A stretch of DNA of 60,929 nucleotides from Bacteroidota bacterium (GTDB lineage Bacteria > Bacteroidota > Bacteroidia > Bacteroidales > VadinHA17), in the NCBI GenBank assembly GCA_012729475.1, contig JAAYDB010000059.1, forward strand, positions 1-60,929. Reading direction: 5' to 3'. The notes beneath the pieces were generated by a model, which saw only the letters and a list, made by a program, of their open reading frames with translations, ran no database searches and had not been told where the DNA came from. Shown here piece by piece: positions 42,453-51,111 of this stretch. A program made the position numbers and the translations under genes. Position 1 is the first letter of the stretch; every line of letters begins with the position of its first letter.

Positions 42453-42839
42453 TTATTTCTTACAAATTGATCTTATTTTTTCAAGAAGCTCACCAGGATT
42501 GAAAGGTTTAACTATATATCCATTAATGCCCAGGTCTCCGGCCTGCTTCTGTACCTGAGGGTCACTGAAAGCAGATACGATAAGAACAGGAGTATTTTTG
42601 TTCATATCTGACCGAAGATATTTAATCAGCTCCAGTCCACTGTGATATGGTAAATGAATATCAACAACTATCAGATCATAATTATTTTCTGTAATCAGAT
42701 GAAGTGCTTCAATCCCATCTTCAGCTGTATCTGTTGAATAACCTTCTTTTTCTATAAGCAATGAAAGGGTTTTCTTTGCCAGTTTGTTATCCTCACAAAT
42801 TAATATACCCATTTCATCATCAGTTGACATATGCTCCAT
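42453..42839 (-). CDS. Single-domain response regulator (CheY-like receiver)
   Basis: The 128-residue protein is a receiver domain and nothing more. Acidic pair E16-D17 (LICEDNK), phospho-acceptor D60 (LIVVDIHLP), Ser in LIVSAFSD and Lys in VKPF are all present. It has no DNA-binding or enzyme domain, so it must act by protein contact. Being first in the operon with an outer-membrane barrel, a HEAT protein and a GT2, it may switch the synthase on or off, perhaps through the HEAT scaffold. No histidine kinase is encoded nearby. Confidence 0.92.
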   Translation of the reverse strand: MEHMSTDDEMGILICEDNKLAKKTLSLLIEKEGYSTDTAEDGIEALHLITENNYDLIVVDIHLPYHSGLELIKYLRSDMNKNTPVLIVSAFSDPQVQKQAGDLGINGYIVKPFNPGELLEKIRSICKK

Positions 42840-42984
42840 TCAATCTGTTTTGCACATCTTTATACGGATAAAAATGGAGAATTCCACAAATTATGCAAAA
42901 TAAAGACTTCCGAATTTGATAACTATTTATTAACCTGTGACAAACAGATAGGCGGCTATGATGAATATTCATTGACAGTACCTA

Positions 42985-45663
42985 TTAGAGAGAGAACCAG
43001 TAATTGAATTTAACAAGGAAAATATTTCCCGGATACACATCTCCAAGGAATTTATAGGATTCACCCAAAGAAGCTTCTGAAGAAAAGTTATTTCCTGACC
43101 GGTCACTTGACCATACCAGATAAAGATAAGAGCCGGGATTAAACTCCCACCTTGCTACCAGATTCGATCTGAACTCATGGAAATTAAAATCGGGATTTCT
43201 GATCAGGTACTGTGGAACAGTCTGACCCTGTTCATACAATTCTATTAAACCCTGGTCTACATTCATACTGTTCATTAAAACAAACCTTTGGTCATAGTCT
43301 TTGTCCCCGGGAGATGTTATTCTTTTGAATTCCGAATAAGAACCTCTCGACACAAACGGGCTCCCATAGTACTGTACAGATATCTCAGGTGTTATATTCA
43401 GATCGGCTCTGAAAGTCAGGCCCATTGTTTTCTGATCAATTGTTCCAAGAAAAAATTGTCTGACAGGCATTAATTGATCCAGGAATGTTACATACTGCAG
43501 TTCATCAACATTCCTGCTGTAGTCGATATTTAAACTGAGCTTAAGCATATGCAGAGGACGGACAGTGAGGCTGGGCATAAGACTATAATTCCACCCTGAA
43601 TTATTTCCTGATCTTCCATAACTTCCTGTTAACCCTGCAATACATCTTTTTGATCCGTCTGTTCTGAGATTAGCTGAAGCCATAATACTGCCGGGAACTA
43701 TCATATCCGGTCCTCCGCGTAATTTTCTGGTATCAAAGCCCTGTGAATGAAAAAAGAAATTTGTTCTGAATGAATAATTATTTCTGAACTGAGCTGAAAA
43801 AGCAAGACTTGCTCCCGATCCCATATAGGTACTGTTAAAATTCCACGAATTAAACTGGTTAAAGTTCGCAGAAAAAGTATTGAAGATTGAGAAAGGGCGG
43901 GTCACTAAAAAAGATATTTCATTGCTTTGTGTTACTTCATCAGCGTGGTTCATATATCCCATGTCATTTAGTTCAAGACCGGGTGAAACCCAGGAGATTT
44001 CAGTAGCATATTTCCAAAGGCCCTGTGACCCTTTTCCTATTTTTATCTTACCTCCATGACCACCAAGACTGGTTCTTTCAGTATCATAATTAAGATAGTC
44101 AGCTCCCGGTCTCTGAAAATACCGGGCAGAAGATTCCTGTAACATAGTAATAGCTTCACTGCTGCCATCAAGATAACTACCGACAAGTCTTGCATCAAGA
44201 TAGTATTTCTTGTCCTTCCAATGATGTCTCAGGTCAAGACCACCTGTAAAAGCATCATTAACCAAAAATTCCAGACCTTCATCATCTATTGATCTGTTTG
44301 TTGACGTTATGATACCTCCGATGAAAGTATTACCTTCATTGTACCCCTTACGTATCCGGGCCATTGTATAGTTTGTAAGTGGTTCAACTTTAACTTCTTC
44401 TGTATTGCCATATGAATCACTTAGCCGTGCAAATTCATTTGCTGTAATGCTTTGTATCAATCCTACAGAAAGTCCTTTTGATGTTGTTCCACTGAATTTA
44501 AGAGCGCTCAGTATTGAAGTCATTTCGGGGGCATCAACATGATAACCTTCCGGTTGATACAGGTTGCGTGAAGGAGAATGACCTATCCTTCGTGAATAAA
44601 AAAGGCTTTTATCATCAAAATCGTAATCAAAGATAGTCAGCCCTTCAAGAAAAAAAGGCCGTTTTTCTTCATAGAATGTTTCAAAAGCAGACAGGTTCAT
44701 CACTGAGGGATCAGATTCAACCTGCCCGAAATCAGGATTTATGGTCAGATCAATAGTGAAATTACTTGATACCCCTATCTTGGCATCAAGCCCCAGGCTG
44801 CCAGCCCATTCTCTTCCATTTGAGTTAAAAGGATTATCAGCATTCGCTTCAAAGGTCTCAAGACTACCTAAAGCAAAGGGCATTATCTCAATTCGCCGTG
44901 ATGGTTTCAAGTTTCTTATACCCCTTAATTCGCCGAAATTATAAAGCATACCGGGACCGGTACTGCTTTGAATCTCCCAGTCACTCTCCTCTGAAAGCCT
45001 TGAAATCCATCTCCATACATGCATGCCCCATACCTGTTCCTCTTCGCGGCTATAACGAAGCTGGCTGAAAGGAATTTCCATTTCGGCTACCCATGCAGAA
45101 TCCTCCATTCCTGCTTTCGCATCCCATACTGCATTCCAGTTAGAATCCCAATTCATGGGATTGAACAGGATGTTATCTGTCTTTTGCCCCCAGGCAGAGA
45201 CATGAAATTCAAATCCTGTCCGGTAATCCCTGTAACTATCAAAGGATAATCCAACTACATCCCCATCATATTCATCACGTCCTGTCGACATCCTTACTAT
45301 TTTCTCAGGTTCGCCATCCCAGGCACGAATGGCAACATAGATATTCTTATCGTCATACTGAATATTGATTTCCGTTGGATAAGTGGGAGGAGCCCCTTCA
45401 TGTGGTATCCATTGATGAAAATCCCCGGCCCATGTACCGTATTGCCAACATTCATCATCGAGTTTCCCGTCTATAACAGGCTTATCAGTCACAAGACGCA
45501 TTGTAGTATAAACAGGCTGTTTAATCTCTTTACTGCTTTTATATATTGTATCCTGCTGTATATAATCACCTGGATAAGAGTTTTTAGCCTGGACATTTAG
45601 GGAAACAAAAAATGATAAAAGACAAAAAGTCATAAAGGATGATAAAAACCGGGAAAGTTTCAT
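42985..45663 (-). CDS. DUF5916 outer-membrane protein with CBM9-like N-terminal domain
   Basis: The 892-residue product has a signal peptide ending VQA. A carbohydrate-binding family 9-like domain follows (about 65-260: KPVIDGKLDDECWQYG, YDDKNIYVAIRAWD, FDSYRDYRTGFEFHVSAWG, VWDAKAGMEDSAWVAEMEIP). The rest is a large beta-strand-rich part (DUF5916) with many aromatic-ended strands, ending LVKFNYWFSL, so it is most likely an outer-membrane barrel. Family function is unknown. An 11-bp inverted repeat lies just upstream. Confidence 0.88.
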   Translation of the reverse strand: MKLSRFLSSFMTFCLLSFFVSLNVQAKNSYPGDYIQQDTIYKSSKEIKQPVYTTMRLVTDKPVIDGKLDDECWQYGTWAGDFHQWIPHEGAPPTYPTEINIQYDDKNIYVAIRAWDGEPEKIVRMSTGRDEYDGDVVGLSFDSYRDYRTGFEFHVSAWGQKTDNILFNPMNWDSNWNAVWDAKAGMEDSAWVAEMEIPFSQLRYSREEEQVWGMHVWRWISRLSEESDWEIQSSTGPGMLYNFGELRGIRNLKPSRRIEIMPFALGSLETFEANADNPFNSNGREWAGSLGLDAKIGVSSNFTIDLTINPDFGQVESDPSVMNLSAFETFYEEKRPFFLEGLTIFDYDFDDKSLFYSRRIGHSPSRNLYQPEGYHVDAPEMTSILSALKFSGTTSKGLSVGLIQSITANEFARLSDSYGNTEEVKVEPLTNYTMARIRKGYNEGNTFIGGIITSTNRSIDDEGLEFLVNDAFTGGLDLRHHWKDKKYYLDARLVGSYLDGSSEAITMLQESSARYFQRPGADYLNYDTERTSLGGHGGKIKIGKGSQGLWKYATEISWVSPGLELNDMGYMNHADEVTQSNEISFLVTRPFSIFNTFSANFNQFNSWNFNSTYMGSGASLAFSAQFRNNYSFRTNFFFHSQGFDTRKLRGGPDMIVPGSIMASANLRTDGSKRCIAGLTGSYGRSGNNSGWNYSLMPSLTVRPLHMLKLSLNIDYSRNVDELQYVTFLDQLMPVRQFFLGTIDQKTMGLTFRADLNITPEISVQYYGSPFVSRGSYSEFKRITSPGDKDYDQRFVLMNSMNVDQGLIELYEQGQTVPQYLIRNPDFNFHEFRSNLVARWEFNPGSYLYLVWSSDRSGNNFSSEASLGESYKFLGDVYPGNIFLVKFNYWFSL

Positions 45664-45698
45664 ACAATTATTTAAATATTATTTCATTGGCTGTATGG

Positions 45699-45753
45699 AA
45701 CTTACATGAATTAAACAAGCATCCACTATTGTGAGTTACTGCTCATGTAAGTT
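45699..45753. repeat. Perfect 11-bp inverted repeat upstream of the DUF5916 gene
   Basis: AACTTACATGA (45699-45709) and TCATGTAAGTT (45743-45753) are perfect complements, separated by 33 bp. The inner arm lies 36 bp from the DUF5916 start codon. No T-run follows on either strand, so it could be a two-site operator or a long hairpin in the 5' leader. The flanks repeat an AATTAAA-like motif. Confidence 0.6.
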
Positions 45754-45841
45754 ACATTTGATTTAATTCAACATGTTAATTGACCCCAAAATTAACAGAA
45801 TATTTTTTATAGCTGCTTTTCATCTTGAAATTTCGGACATA

Positions 45842-46288
45842 TCAGACCAGTATCTTAAATATGTATAAAACGATAATTGTAATTATTGTCAAAGATGACA
45901 CCCCAATCGGAAACCATACCGGGGCTATCCATGGTACAGGAATGAGAAAGAGAACATCAATGGTTTTAAGTGTGGGTGGCCATTTAATAAGTATATAAAG
46001 AGAAAGATAATAGAACAGATCCCAGAAAGCGAAGGTCCAAAGAAAGAAGACTCCTTTTTCCACCCACGAACTGCCAGTCAGATATGCAATAAGCAAAAGC
46101 ATGACAATCGTTGCTGCTTCTCTTGTCATCTCAATATGCAAGTATCTTTCAGGAATGGAATCGACAACATTTTTAGTCGATGGCGAGTCAATCATAGCAA
46201 TGGCTTTCCGAAGGTATACAACAACGACACCCTCAAAATGAGCCATGGCAATACCAAACAGAGCAAGCAAGACCAGTGTTAAAGCCAT
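45842..46288 (-). CDS. Small integral membrane protein of unknown function
   Basis: The 148-residue protein has about four or five hydrophobic helices. Charged or conserved-looking motifs lie in the loops: HFEGVVVVYLRKAI near residue 17, HIEMTREAATIVML near 51 and FFLWTFAFWDLFYYLSLYIL near 81, then WPPTLKTIDVLFLIPVPW. I have seen this pattern in membrane proteins without a named function and cannot assign a family. It is upstream of the DUF5916 gene on the same strand, with the inverted repeat in between. Confidence 0.7.
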   Translation of the reverse strand: MALTLVLLALFGIAMAHFEGVVVVYLRKAIAMIDSPSTKNVVDSIPERYLHIEMTREAATIVMLLLIAYLTGSSWVEKGVFFLWTFAFWDLFYYLSLYILIKWPPTLKTIDVLFLIPVPWIAPVWFPIGVSSLTIITIIVLYIFKILV

Positions 46289-46352
46289 AACAATTCCTCC
46301 TTAATCAGTTTTGTAAATATGTATCTAAAAACAGTCTTTATTTTATTAAACC

Positions 46353-46730
46353 CTAACTGCGAAAAACATCTGTTAATTCAGGCACAAAAACGAGCAATCC
46401 TGTTATTGCTGCAGCTATAGCAGCAATGAGTACCCCTCCGGCAGCAATATCTTTAACCTTTTTAATCCTTCCATCATGTTCTCTTGTAACAATATCCGAA
46501 AGATTCTCTATTGCTGTGTTAAAACACTCGCTTGTAACCACAAAGCCGCTAACAATAATAACAGCCAGCCAGTCCTCTTTACTTATTTTAAGTACTATCC
46601 CAAGTACAACAGCCAGGATAAGAAGAGCCAGCTGTATCAGGGCATTTCTTTCTTCTTTCACAAGTACCAGAAGTCCCATAAAAGCACATCCGAAACTGCT
46701 AATTATACCTGTTATACCTTTTTTGTTCAT
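46353..46730 (-). CDS. dgkA: Diacylglycerol / undecaprenol kinase (DgkA family)
   Basis: The 125-residue protein has three membrane helices and the DgkA signature FNTAIENLSDIVTREHDGRI, followed by KKVKDIAAGGVLIAAIAAAI. Upstream KEERNALIQL fits the family's first cytoplasmic loop. These small kinases phosphorylate diacylglycerol or undecaprenol at the inner membrane, thus feeding lipid carriers for cell-wall and surface glycans. Which lipid is used here is not certain. The ArsR-type regulator lies 97 bp upstream on the same strand. Confidence 0.9.
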   Translation of the reverse strand: MNKKGITGIISSFGCAFMGLLVLVKEERNALIQLALLILAVVLGIVLKISKEDWLAVIIVSGFVVTSECFNTAIENLSDIVTREHDGRIKKVKDIAAGGVLIAAIAAAITGLLVFVPELTDVFRS

Positions 46731-46827
46731 GTTATATTTATTATTATTCTTTTATTCCGGTTTACTGTTCACCATTTTGTATCAGCTTAAAATGCTTTAC
46801 TCAATAAGTTTTGTCAGGAGTACAATA

Positions 46828-47160
46828 TCAACCGGCAGTATCTGTATCAGACGATTCCCTGATTAAAGCGAAATATTTTTTAATCGACTTGTTATACTTC
46901 TTAATTTCCTTATGATTAAGCGAATAGATAATATTAAGTCCATCGGTCCGGCTGGAAATCAGTCCTGACCTTCTGAGTTCGGAAAGATGTTGTGAAACAG
47001 TGGTACGGCTCAGAGGAATAAAATCTGCTATATCCCCTGAGGCGGAAAACTTTGATTGAGCCAGAATTTTCAGTATTGCCAGTCTTGCCGGATGCGACAT
47101 AACTCTTGAATAATTTGCAAGATCCTGCAGCACTTTATCAAACTTATATGATTTATTCAT
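46828..47160 (-). CDS. ArsR-family transcriptional regulator
   Basis: The 110-residue protein is a winged helix-turn-helix: MSHPARLAILKILAQS, then IADFIPLSRTTVSQHLSELR (recognition helix) and RSGLISSRTDGLNIIYSLN (wing). The ELCVCDL metal site of ArsR/SmtB sensors is absent, so it is not an obvious metal sensor; it may answer to another signal or none. A 13-bp palindrome lies 14 bp upstream of the ATG and could be its own operator. Target genes may include the adjacent dgkA and membrane protein. Confidence 0.9.
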   Translation of the reverse strand: MNKSYKFDKVLQDLANYSRVMSHPARLAILKILAQSKFSASGDIADFIPLSRTTVSQHLSELRRSGLISSRTDGLNIIYSLNHKEIKKYNKSIKKYFALIRESSDTDTAG

Positions 47161-47173
47161 AACTAGAACACTA

Positions 47174-47186
47174 ATGTTGTAAACAT
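47174..47186 (-). promoter_or_regulatory. Candidate operator (ATGTT-GTA-AACAT) of the ArsR-type gene
   Basis: A perfect 5-bp dyad with a 3-bp centre, 14 bp before the ArsR start codon. It overlaps a TATGTTTA sequence on the minus strand that is one base off a -7 box, so binding there would block transcription. Confidence 0.4.
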
Positions 47187-47425
47187 ACGTTATTTATTAT
47201 AAAAATAAAAATAAATCTACATCACAGGCCAACATTATTATCATCTTGTCGGCCTGACATTTTTTTGGAAATCAGTGAAGGATTTCTGATGGGAAAATAT
47301 CTTAAAAATAAAGCCGGAGAAACAATTTCTGCATTAACTTAAGTAAAAAAACAAAGGCTTTTAAGTTATGCAATCTATAAATATTTAACTTTATGCACTT
47401 TATTATTACCTGAATTAAGTCTGTT

Positions 47426-47896
47426 ATGGCTGATTATGATATCATTAAACCCTATGGGGAAAAACAAAGAATTTTTGACAAGAGGTATCTGGAAATGGCT
47501 CTTGTATGGGCTAAAAATTCATATTGTAAAAGACGTCAGGTTGGCGCTCTTATTGTAAAGGGAAGAATGATAATATCTGACGGGTACAATGGAACTCCTG
47601 AAGGTTTTGAAAATATATGTGAAGATGAAAATAACGTAACCAAACCTTATGTTCTTCATGCCGAAGCAAATGCGATAACAAAAGTGGCTAAATCGAATAA
47701 TTCAAGCGAAAATGCCACTCTTTATGTTACCTCTTCTCCATGCATGGAGTGTGCAAAACTGATAATACAATCAGGAATAAAAAGAGTGGTATTTTGTAAT
47801 AAATACCGTATAGCCGACGGTATTGAATTATTAAAACGGGCAGGAATTGAGATGGTATATATAGATATTGAAAATGACATTTATGAGCAACAATAA
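47426..47896 (+). CDS. dCMP deaminase
   Basis: The 156-residue protein belongs to the zinc-dependent cytidine/deoxycytidylate deaminases. It has YLEMALVWAKNSYCKRRQVG, ISDGYNGTPEGFENICED, the zinc motif HAEANAI and SSPCMECAKLIIQSG. This arrangement matches ComEB/dCMP deaminases, which turn dCMP into dUMP for dTMP synthesis. The downstream protease gene overlaps its end by 14 bp, an arrangement that suggests translational coupling. Confidence 0.92.
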   Translation: MADYDIIKPYGEKQRIFDKRYLEMALVWAKNSYCKRRQVGALIVKGRMIISDGYNGTPEGFENICEDENNVTKPYVLHAEANAITKVAKSNNSSENATLYVTSSPCMECAKLIIQSGIKRVVFCNKYRIADGIELLKRAGIEMVYIDIENDIYEQQ

Positions 47897-49481
47897 TTCA
47901 AAAAAAAGTATTTTTCTTCCACTGGTAGTAGCAATTGCTATAATTCTGGGTATTCTGACAGGCATATATTTCCCCGTGAAAAATGATATCCCTCCTCTTT
48001 CCAGTATCAAACCCCGCAATGAGAAGCTAAGCAATATACTCAATATTATTGAGGCAAATTATGTTGATTCTGTTAACCGCAATGACCTGGCTGAGACTGC
48101 CATCCCTGCAATTCTAAAAAAACTTGACCCTCATACTGTTTATATTCCGGCAAAGGATATGGTCAGAGCAAATGAACCTCTTCAGGGTAATTTCGAAGGG
48201 ATAGGCATTTCCTTCAGCAATATGAATGATACCATTCTGATAATAAGCACTATCCCGGGCGGACCCTCTGAAAAGACCGGTTTGCTTCCCGGAGATAAAA
48301 TTATCTATGTGAATGATTCCCTGATAGCAGGTACAGGCATAAGTGATGAAAAAGTGATGTCCATGCTCAAGGGGCCACGGGGTACTACTGTCAAAGTTGG
48401 TGTTTCAAGAAAAAGTTATACTGAAATTCTCAGTTACAATATAACCCGTGATAAAATTCCACTGAACAGTATTGAGGTTTCTTACATGGTCAATGAGCAT
48501 ACCGGATATATCCGGATCACGAACTTTGCTCTCTCCACATACGATGAGTTTATGAACGCATTTGTTGAGTTAAAAGCTTCGGGTATGACAAAGCTTATAC
48601 TGGATTTACGTGGTAATTCCGGTGGCATAATGGAAGCAGCTATTGAGATAGCTGAGCAATTCCTGAAACAGGGAGATCTGATTGTCTACACCCAGGGCAG
48701 GACACAACCAAGAAAAGAATTCAGAGCCAGGGGTAATGGCAGGTTTGAGACCGGCGATCTTGTTGTCCTCATTGATGAAACAACTGCTTCGGCAAGTGAG
48801 ATACTGGCCGGAGCTATACAGGATAATGACCGGGGTACAATAATTGGAAGACGTTCTTTTGGTAAAGGACTGGTACAGGAACCTATCACTTTTCAGGACG
48901 GCTCAGGAATAAGACTTACTGTTGCACGATATTATACTCCTTCCGGCAGATCAATACAGAAACCTTATTCAAACGGTTTCGAAGAATATTATAATGATCT
49001 CAATGACCGTTTTAACAGACACGAATTTGCCAATTCCGACAGTATAAGGTTCCCTGACTCATTGAAATTCACTACAAACAGCGGCAGGATAGTATATGGA
49101 GGAGGAGGTATCATGCCTGATGAATTTGTTCCTTATGATACCTCTATGATATCACCTTATCTTCTACAGGTAAGACCTCTTATCTATCAGTATGCATTAC
49201 AGTACACTGAAAAAAACAGGGATGATTTAAATCAATACACCGATCCCCTTGATCTGGAAAAATACCTCGACAAAAAGAATCTCTTTGAACAGTTTGTAAT
49301 TTATGCGGCAGAAAATTCCATAAGGCCTGATCCTCAAGGAATTAAAATATCAAGGGAATTCATTTATATCCAACTCAAAGGTTATATCGCCCGGAATATA
49401 ATGGATAATAAGGGTGCATATCCTATATGGGAAAAAATTGATCCTACTTTATTATACGCTATCCGGTACCTGGAGAAATAA
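47883..49481 (+). CDS. S41 family C-terminal processing protease
   Basis: I choose the ATG at 47883 (MSNNNSKKSIFLPLV), giving 532 residues; an in-frame ATG at 47868 would enlarge the overlap with the deaminase. An N-terminal anchor (residues 9-30) precedes a PDZ domain (FEGIGISFSNMNDTILIIST, GLLPGDKIIYVNDSL). The protease core follows, with LDLRGNSGGIMEAA, the nucleophile Ser in TTASASEILAGAIQ and the base Lys in SFGKGLVQ. It acts in the periplasm on C-termini of exported proteins. A C-terminal helical part of about 120 residues is typical of the Bacteroidota versions. Confidence 0.93.
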   Translation: MSNNNSKKSIFLPLVVAIAIILGILTGIYFPVKNDIPPLSSIKPRNEKLSNILNIIEANYVDSVNRNDLAETAIPAILKKLDPHTVYIPAKDMVRANEPLQGNFEGIGISFSNMNDTILIISTIPGGPSEKTGLLPGDKIIYVNDSLIAGTGISDEKVMSMLKGPRGTTVKVGVSRKSYTEILSYNITRDKIPLNSIEVSYMVNEHTGYIRITNFALSTYDEFMNAFVELKASGMTKLILDLRGNSGGIMEAAIEIAEQFLKQGDLIVYTQGRTQPRKEFRARGNGRFETGDLVVLIDETTASASEILAGAIQDNDRGTIIGRRSFGKGLVQEPITFQDGSGIRLTVARYYTPSGRSIQKPYSNGFEEYYNDLNDRFNRHEFANSDSIRFPDSLKFTTNSGRIVYGGGGIMPDEFVPYDTSMISPYLLQVRPLIYQYALQYTEKNRDDLNQYTDPLDLEKYLDKKNLFEQFVIYAAENSIRPDPQGIKISREFIYIQLKGYIARNIMDNKGAYPIWEKIDPTLLYAIRYLEK

Positions 49482-49514
49482 TTATTGAAAACTTTATTGT
49501 TTTTATGCCCCTCT

Positions 49515-50318
49515 TTATTCTCCCTGGATTGATGATATAAAAGAATCCAGAAGAGTAAATGAACGTTCGGGCTCTTCAATAAACCCTATGTGTCCGGAAT
49601 TTTTCAGAATAGCAATTTTAATTTTGTTGCTAAGTTGTACCTTCGCTGTGGCTTCTGCACTGTCAATATGGTTATCCATTCCCCCCAGCAACCATAAGCA
49701 CGGTATGTTATTATCTTCCATAACTTCAACTCTTGATGGCCTCTCCATCATACCCCTCAAAGCAGCAATAATACCTCTTTCAGGAATAGCAGCCGCTATC
49801 TTCTTAAGACGCTCTGTTTCACCGGCATATTTCTCAAGATTACACTTTGCAAAGAGTCTTGAAATACTATCAGGGAAGATCCTGTCCTTATTACCCGACA
49901 ACACCATCCCGATATCCATTTCCCTCTTTTCAAATATCTCCGGTGAATCAGCAAAAGGGTGTGAATGAAAGAGGCAGTATCCCTTGAGCAGATCAGGAAA
50001 AAGATCAGCAAAAGCCAGAGTAACATAACCGCCCATTGAATGACCTGTCATAAAGACCGGACCAGTATCTGCTTCCCCTAATAATTCTTTTATCAGACCG
50101 GCCATAAAGTCCATTCCATGAATGTCCCCAAAGACATCTGAGCGACCATGACCCGGCAGGTCAACAGCTATAACCCGGTATTTCCGCGCCAGTCTGTCGG
50201 CAAAGCCTGCCCAGACTTCAGAGTTCTCCAGATAACCATGAATCAATACAACAGGCAGACCCTGACCTCTGTCGCTGTAATATATCCTGCCATTTTTATG
50301 ATTATAATAACGTTCCAT
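49515..50318 (-). CDS. Alpha/beta hydrolase
   Basis: From the ATG at 50318 the product has 267 residues. Oxyanion region VVLIHGYLEN, nucleophile elbow GHSMGG, the acid in LLGGMDNHID and the His in KNSGHIGFIEEPE form a full catalytic triad. A helical lid lies at about 130-205. Substrate is unknown. The ATG at 50336 is less likely because it would overlap the -7 box. Confidence 0.88.
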   Translation of the reverse strand: MERYYNHKNGRIYYSDRGQGLPVVLIHGYLENSEVWAGFADRLARKYRVIAVDLPGHGRSDVFGDIHGMDFMAGLIKELLGEADTGPVFMTGHSMGGYVTLAFADLFPDLLKGYCLFHSHPFADSPEIFEKREMDIGMVLSGNKDRIFPDSISRLFAKCNLEKYAGETERLKKIAAAIPERGIIAALRGMMERPSRVEVMEDNNIPCLWLLGGMDNHIDSAEATAKVQLSNKIKIAILKNSGHIGFIEEPERSFTLLDSFISSIQGE

Positions 50319-50333
50319 AGCTGTCTTTTCGGG

Positions 50334-50341
50334 CAAAGTTA
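50334..50341 (-). promoter_or_regulatory. Putative -7 box of the alpha/beta hydrolase (TAACTTTG on the minus strand)
   Basis: CAAAGTTA on the plus strand is an exact TAnnTTTG match 16 bp from the ATG at 50318. Confidence 0.4.
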
Positions 50342-50452
50342 ATGGTATTAATTTTCATGATGCTACTTTGCTCATTGTTATTGTAGTTAAATAGTTATAT
50401 TTTTATAACAGTTCTTTATTCCGAAAAACAACCTGTTATTGTCATATTTCAA

Positions 50453-51097
50453 ATGAATAAGGTCCTCTTTTCCTCTGTTTCAAAAAAGTTTGTGATGGCA
50501 CTTGCCGGGTTATTTCTTTTACTTTTTCTGCCTGTACACCTTGCTATTAATCTTTTATTACTAAAGAGTGATCCTGAACCTTTTAATAAAGCAGCCGGTT
50601 TTATGGCAAATTTCCCTGTGATCAAAGTCATCGAGATATTGTTGTTTGCTGCTTTACTTATTCATATCTCTTATGGTTTTTACATACAGATAAAGAACTG
50701 GCTTGCCAGACCTGTCGGTTATGCTATAGCTACTAAATCGGATACATCTCCTTTTTCTAAATTCATGATATGGACTGGTTCTTCAATTTTGTTATTCCTC
50801 ATCCTTCATTTTTTTAACTTCTTCTTTATTCGTCTTGGCCTGGTAGAGGGTAATCCTGAAGATTTTTATTCCGTTGCCCACAATCTTTTTAAAATACCTT
50901 TATATAATTATATCTACCTGACCTGTTTTATTCTTCTCGGCCTTCATCTTTATCATGCTTTTTCATCGGCCTTTCAGACGCTCGGCCTTAATCACCGGAT
51001 ATGGACTCCTGTGGTAAAAACTGTTGCGTTGTTATATTCAGTTGTATTACCTGGTGGTTTTGCTTTTATTGCAATAACCATTTGGCTTTTCAGATAG
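50453..51097 (+). CDS. sdhC: Succinate dehydrogenase / fumarate reductase cytochrome b subunit
   Basis: The 214-residue protein has five membrane helices. Histidines fit for two b-type hemes: [29 protein letters not shown] and [12 protein letters not shown]. This is the single-subunit (type B, b558) anchor found in Bacteroides and epsilonproteobacteria, not the SdhC plus SdhD pair. It anchors SdhAB and passes electrons between quinone and succinate/fumarate. It is 14 bp ahead of sdhA. Confidence 0.93.
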   Translation: MNKVLFSSVSKKFVMALAGLFLLLFLPVHLAINLLLLKSDPEPFNKAAGFMANFPVIKVIEILLFAALLIHISYGFYIQIKNWLARPVGYAIATKSDTSPFSKFMIWTGSSILLFLILHFFNFFFIRLGLVEGNPEDFYSVAHNLFKIPLYNYIYLTCFILLGLHLYHAFSSAFQTLGLNHRIWTPVVKTVALLYSVVLPGGFAFIAITIWLFR

Positions 51098-51111
51098 ACA
51101 ATTTAACAACA

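Noticed and set aside
47225-47267. CAGGCC/GGCCTG hairpin followed by a T-run upstream of the dCMP deaminase gene
   Set aside because: Looks like a terminator on the plus strand, but no plus-strand gene ends before it and the loop is 20 nt. It could be an attenuator; the evidence is not enough.
51001-51111. Longer sdhA version starting inside sdhC
   Set aside because: The extra 37 residues are an out-of-frame reading of the sdhC end with an unusual Cys-rich sequence; the ATG at 51112 gives the normal flavoprotein N-terminus.
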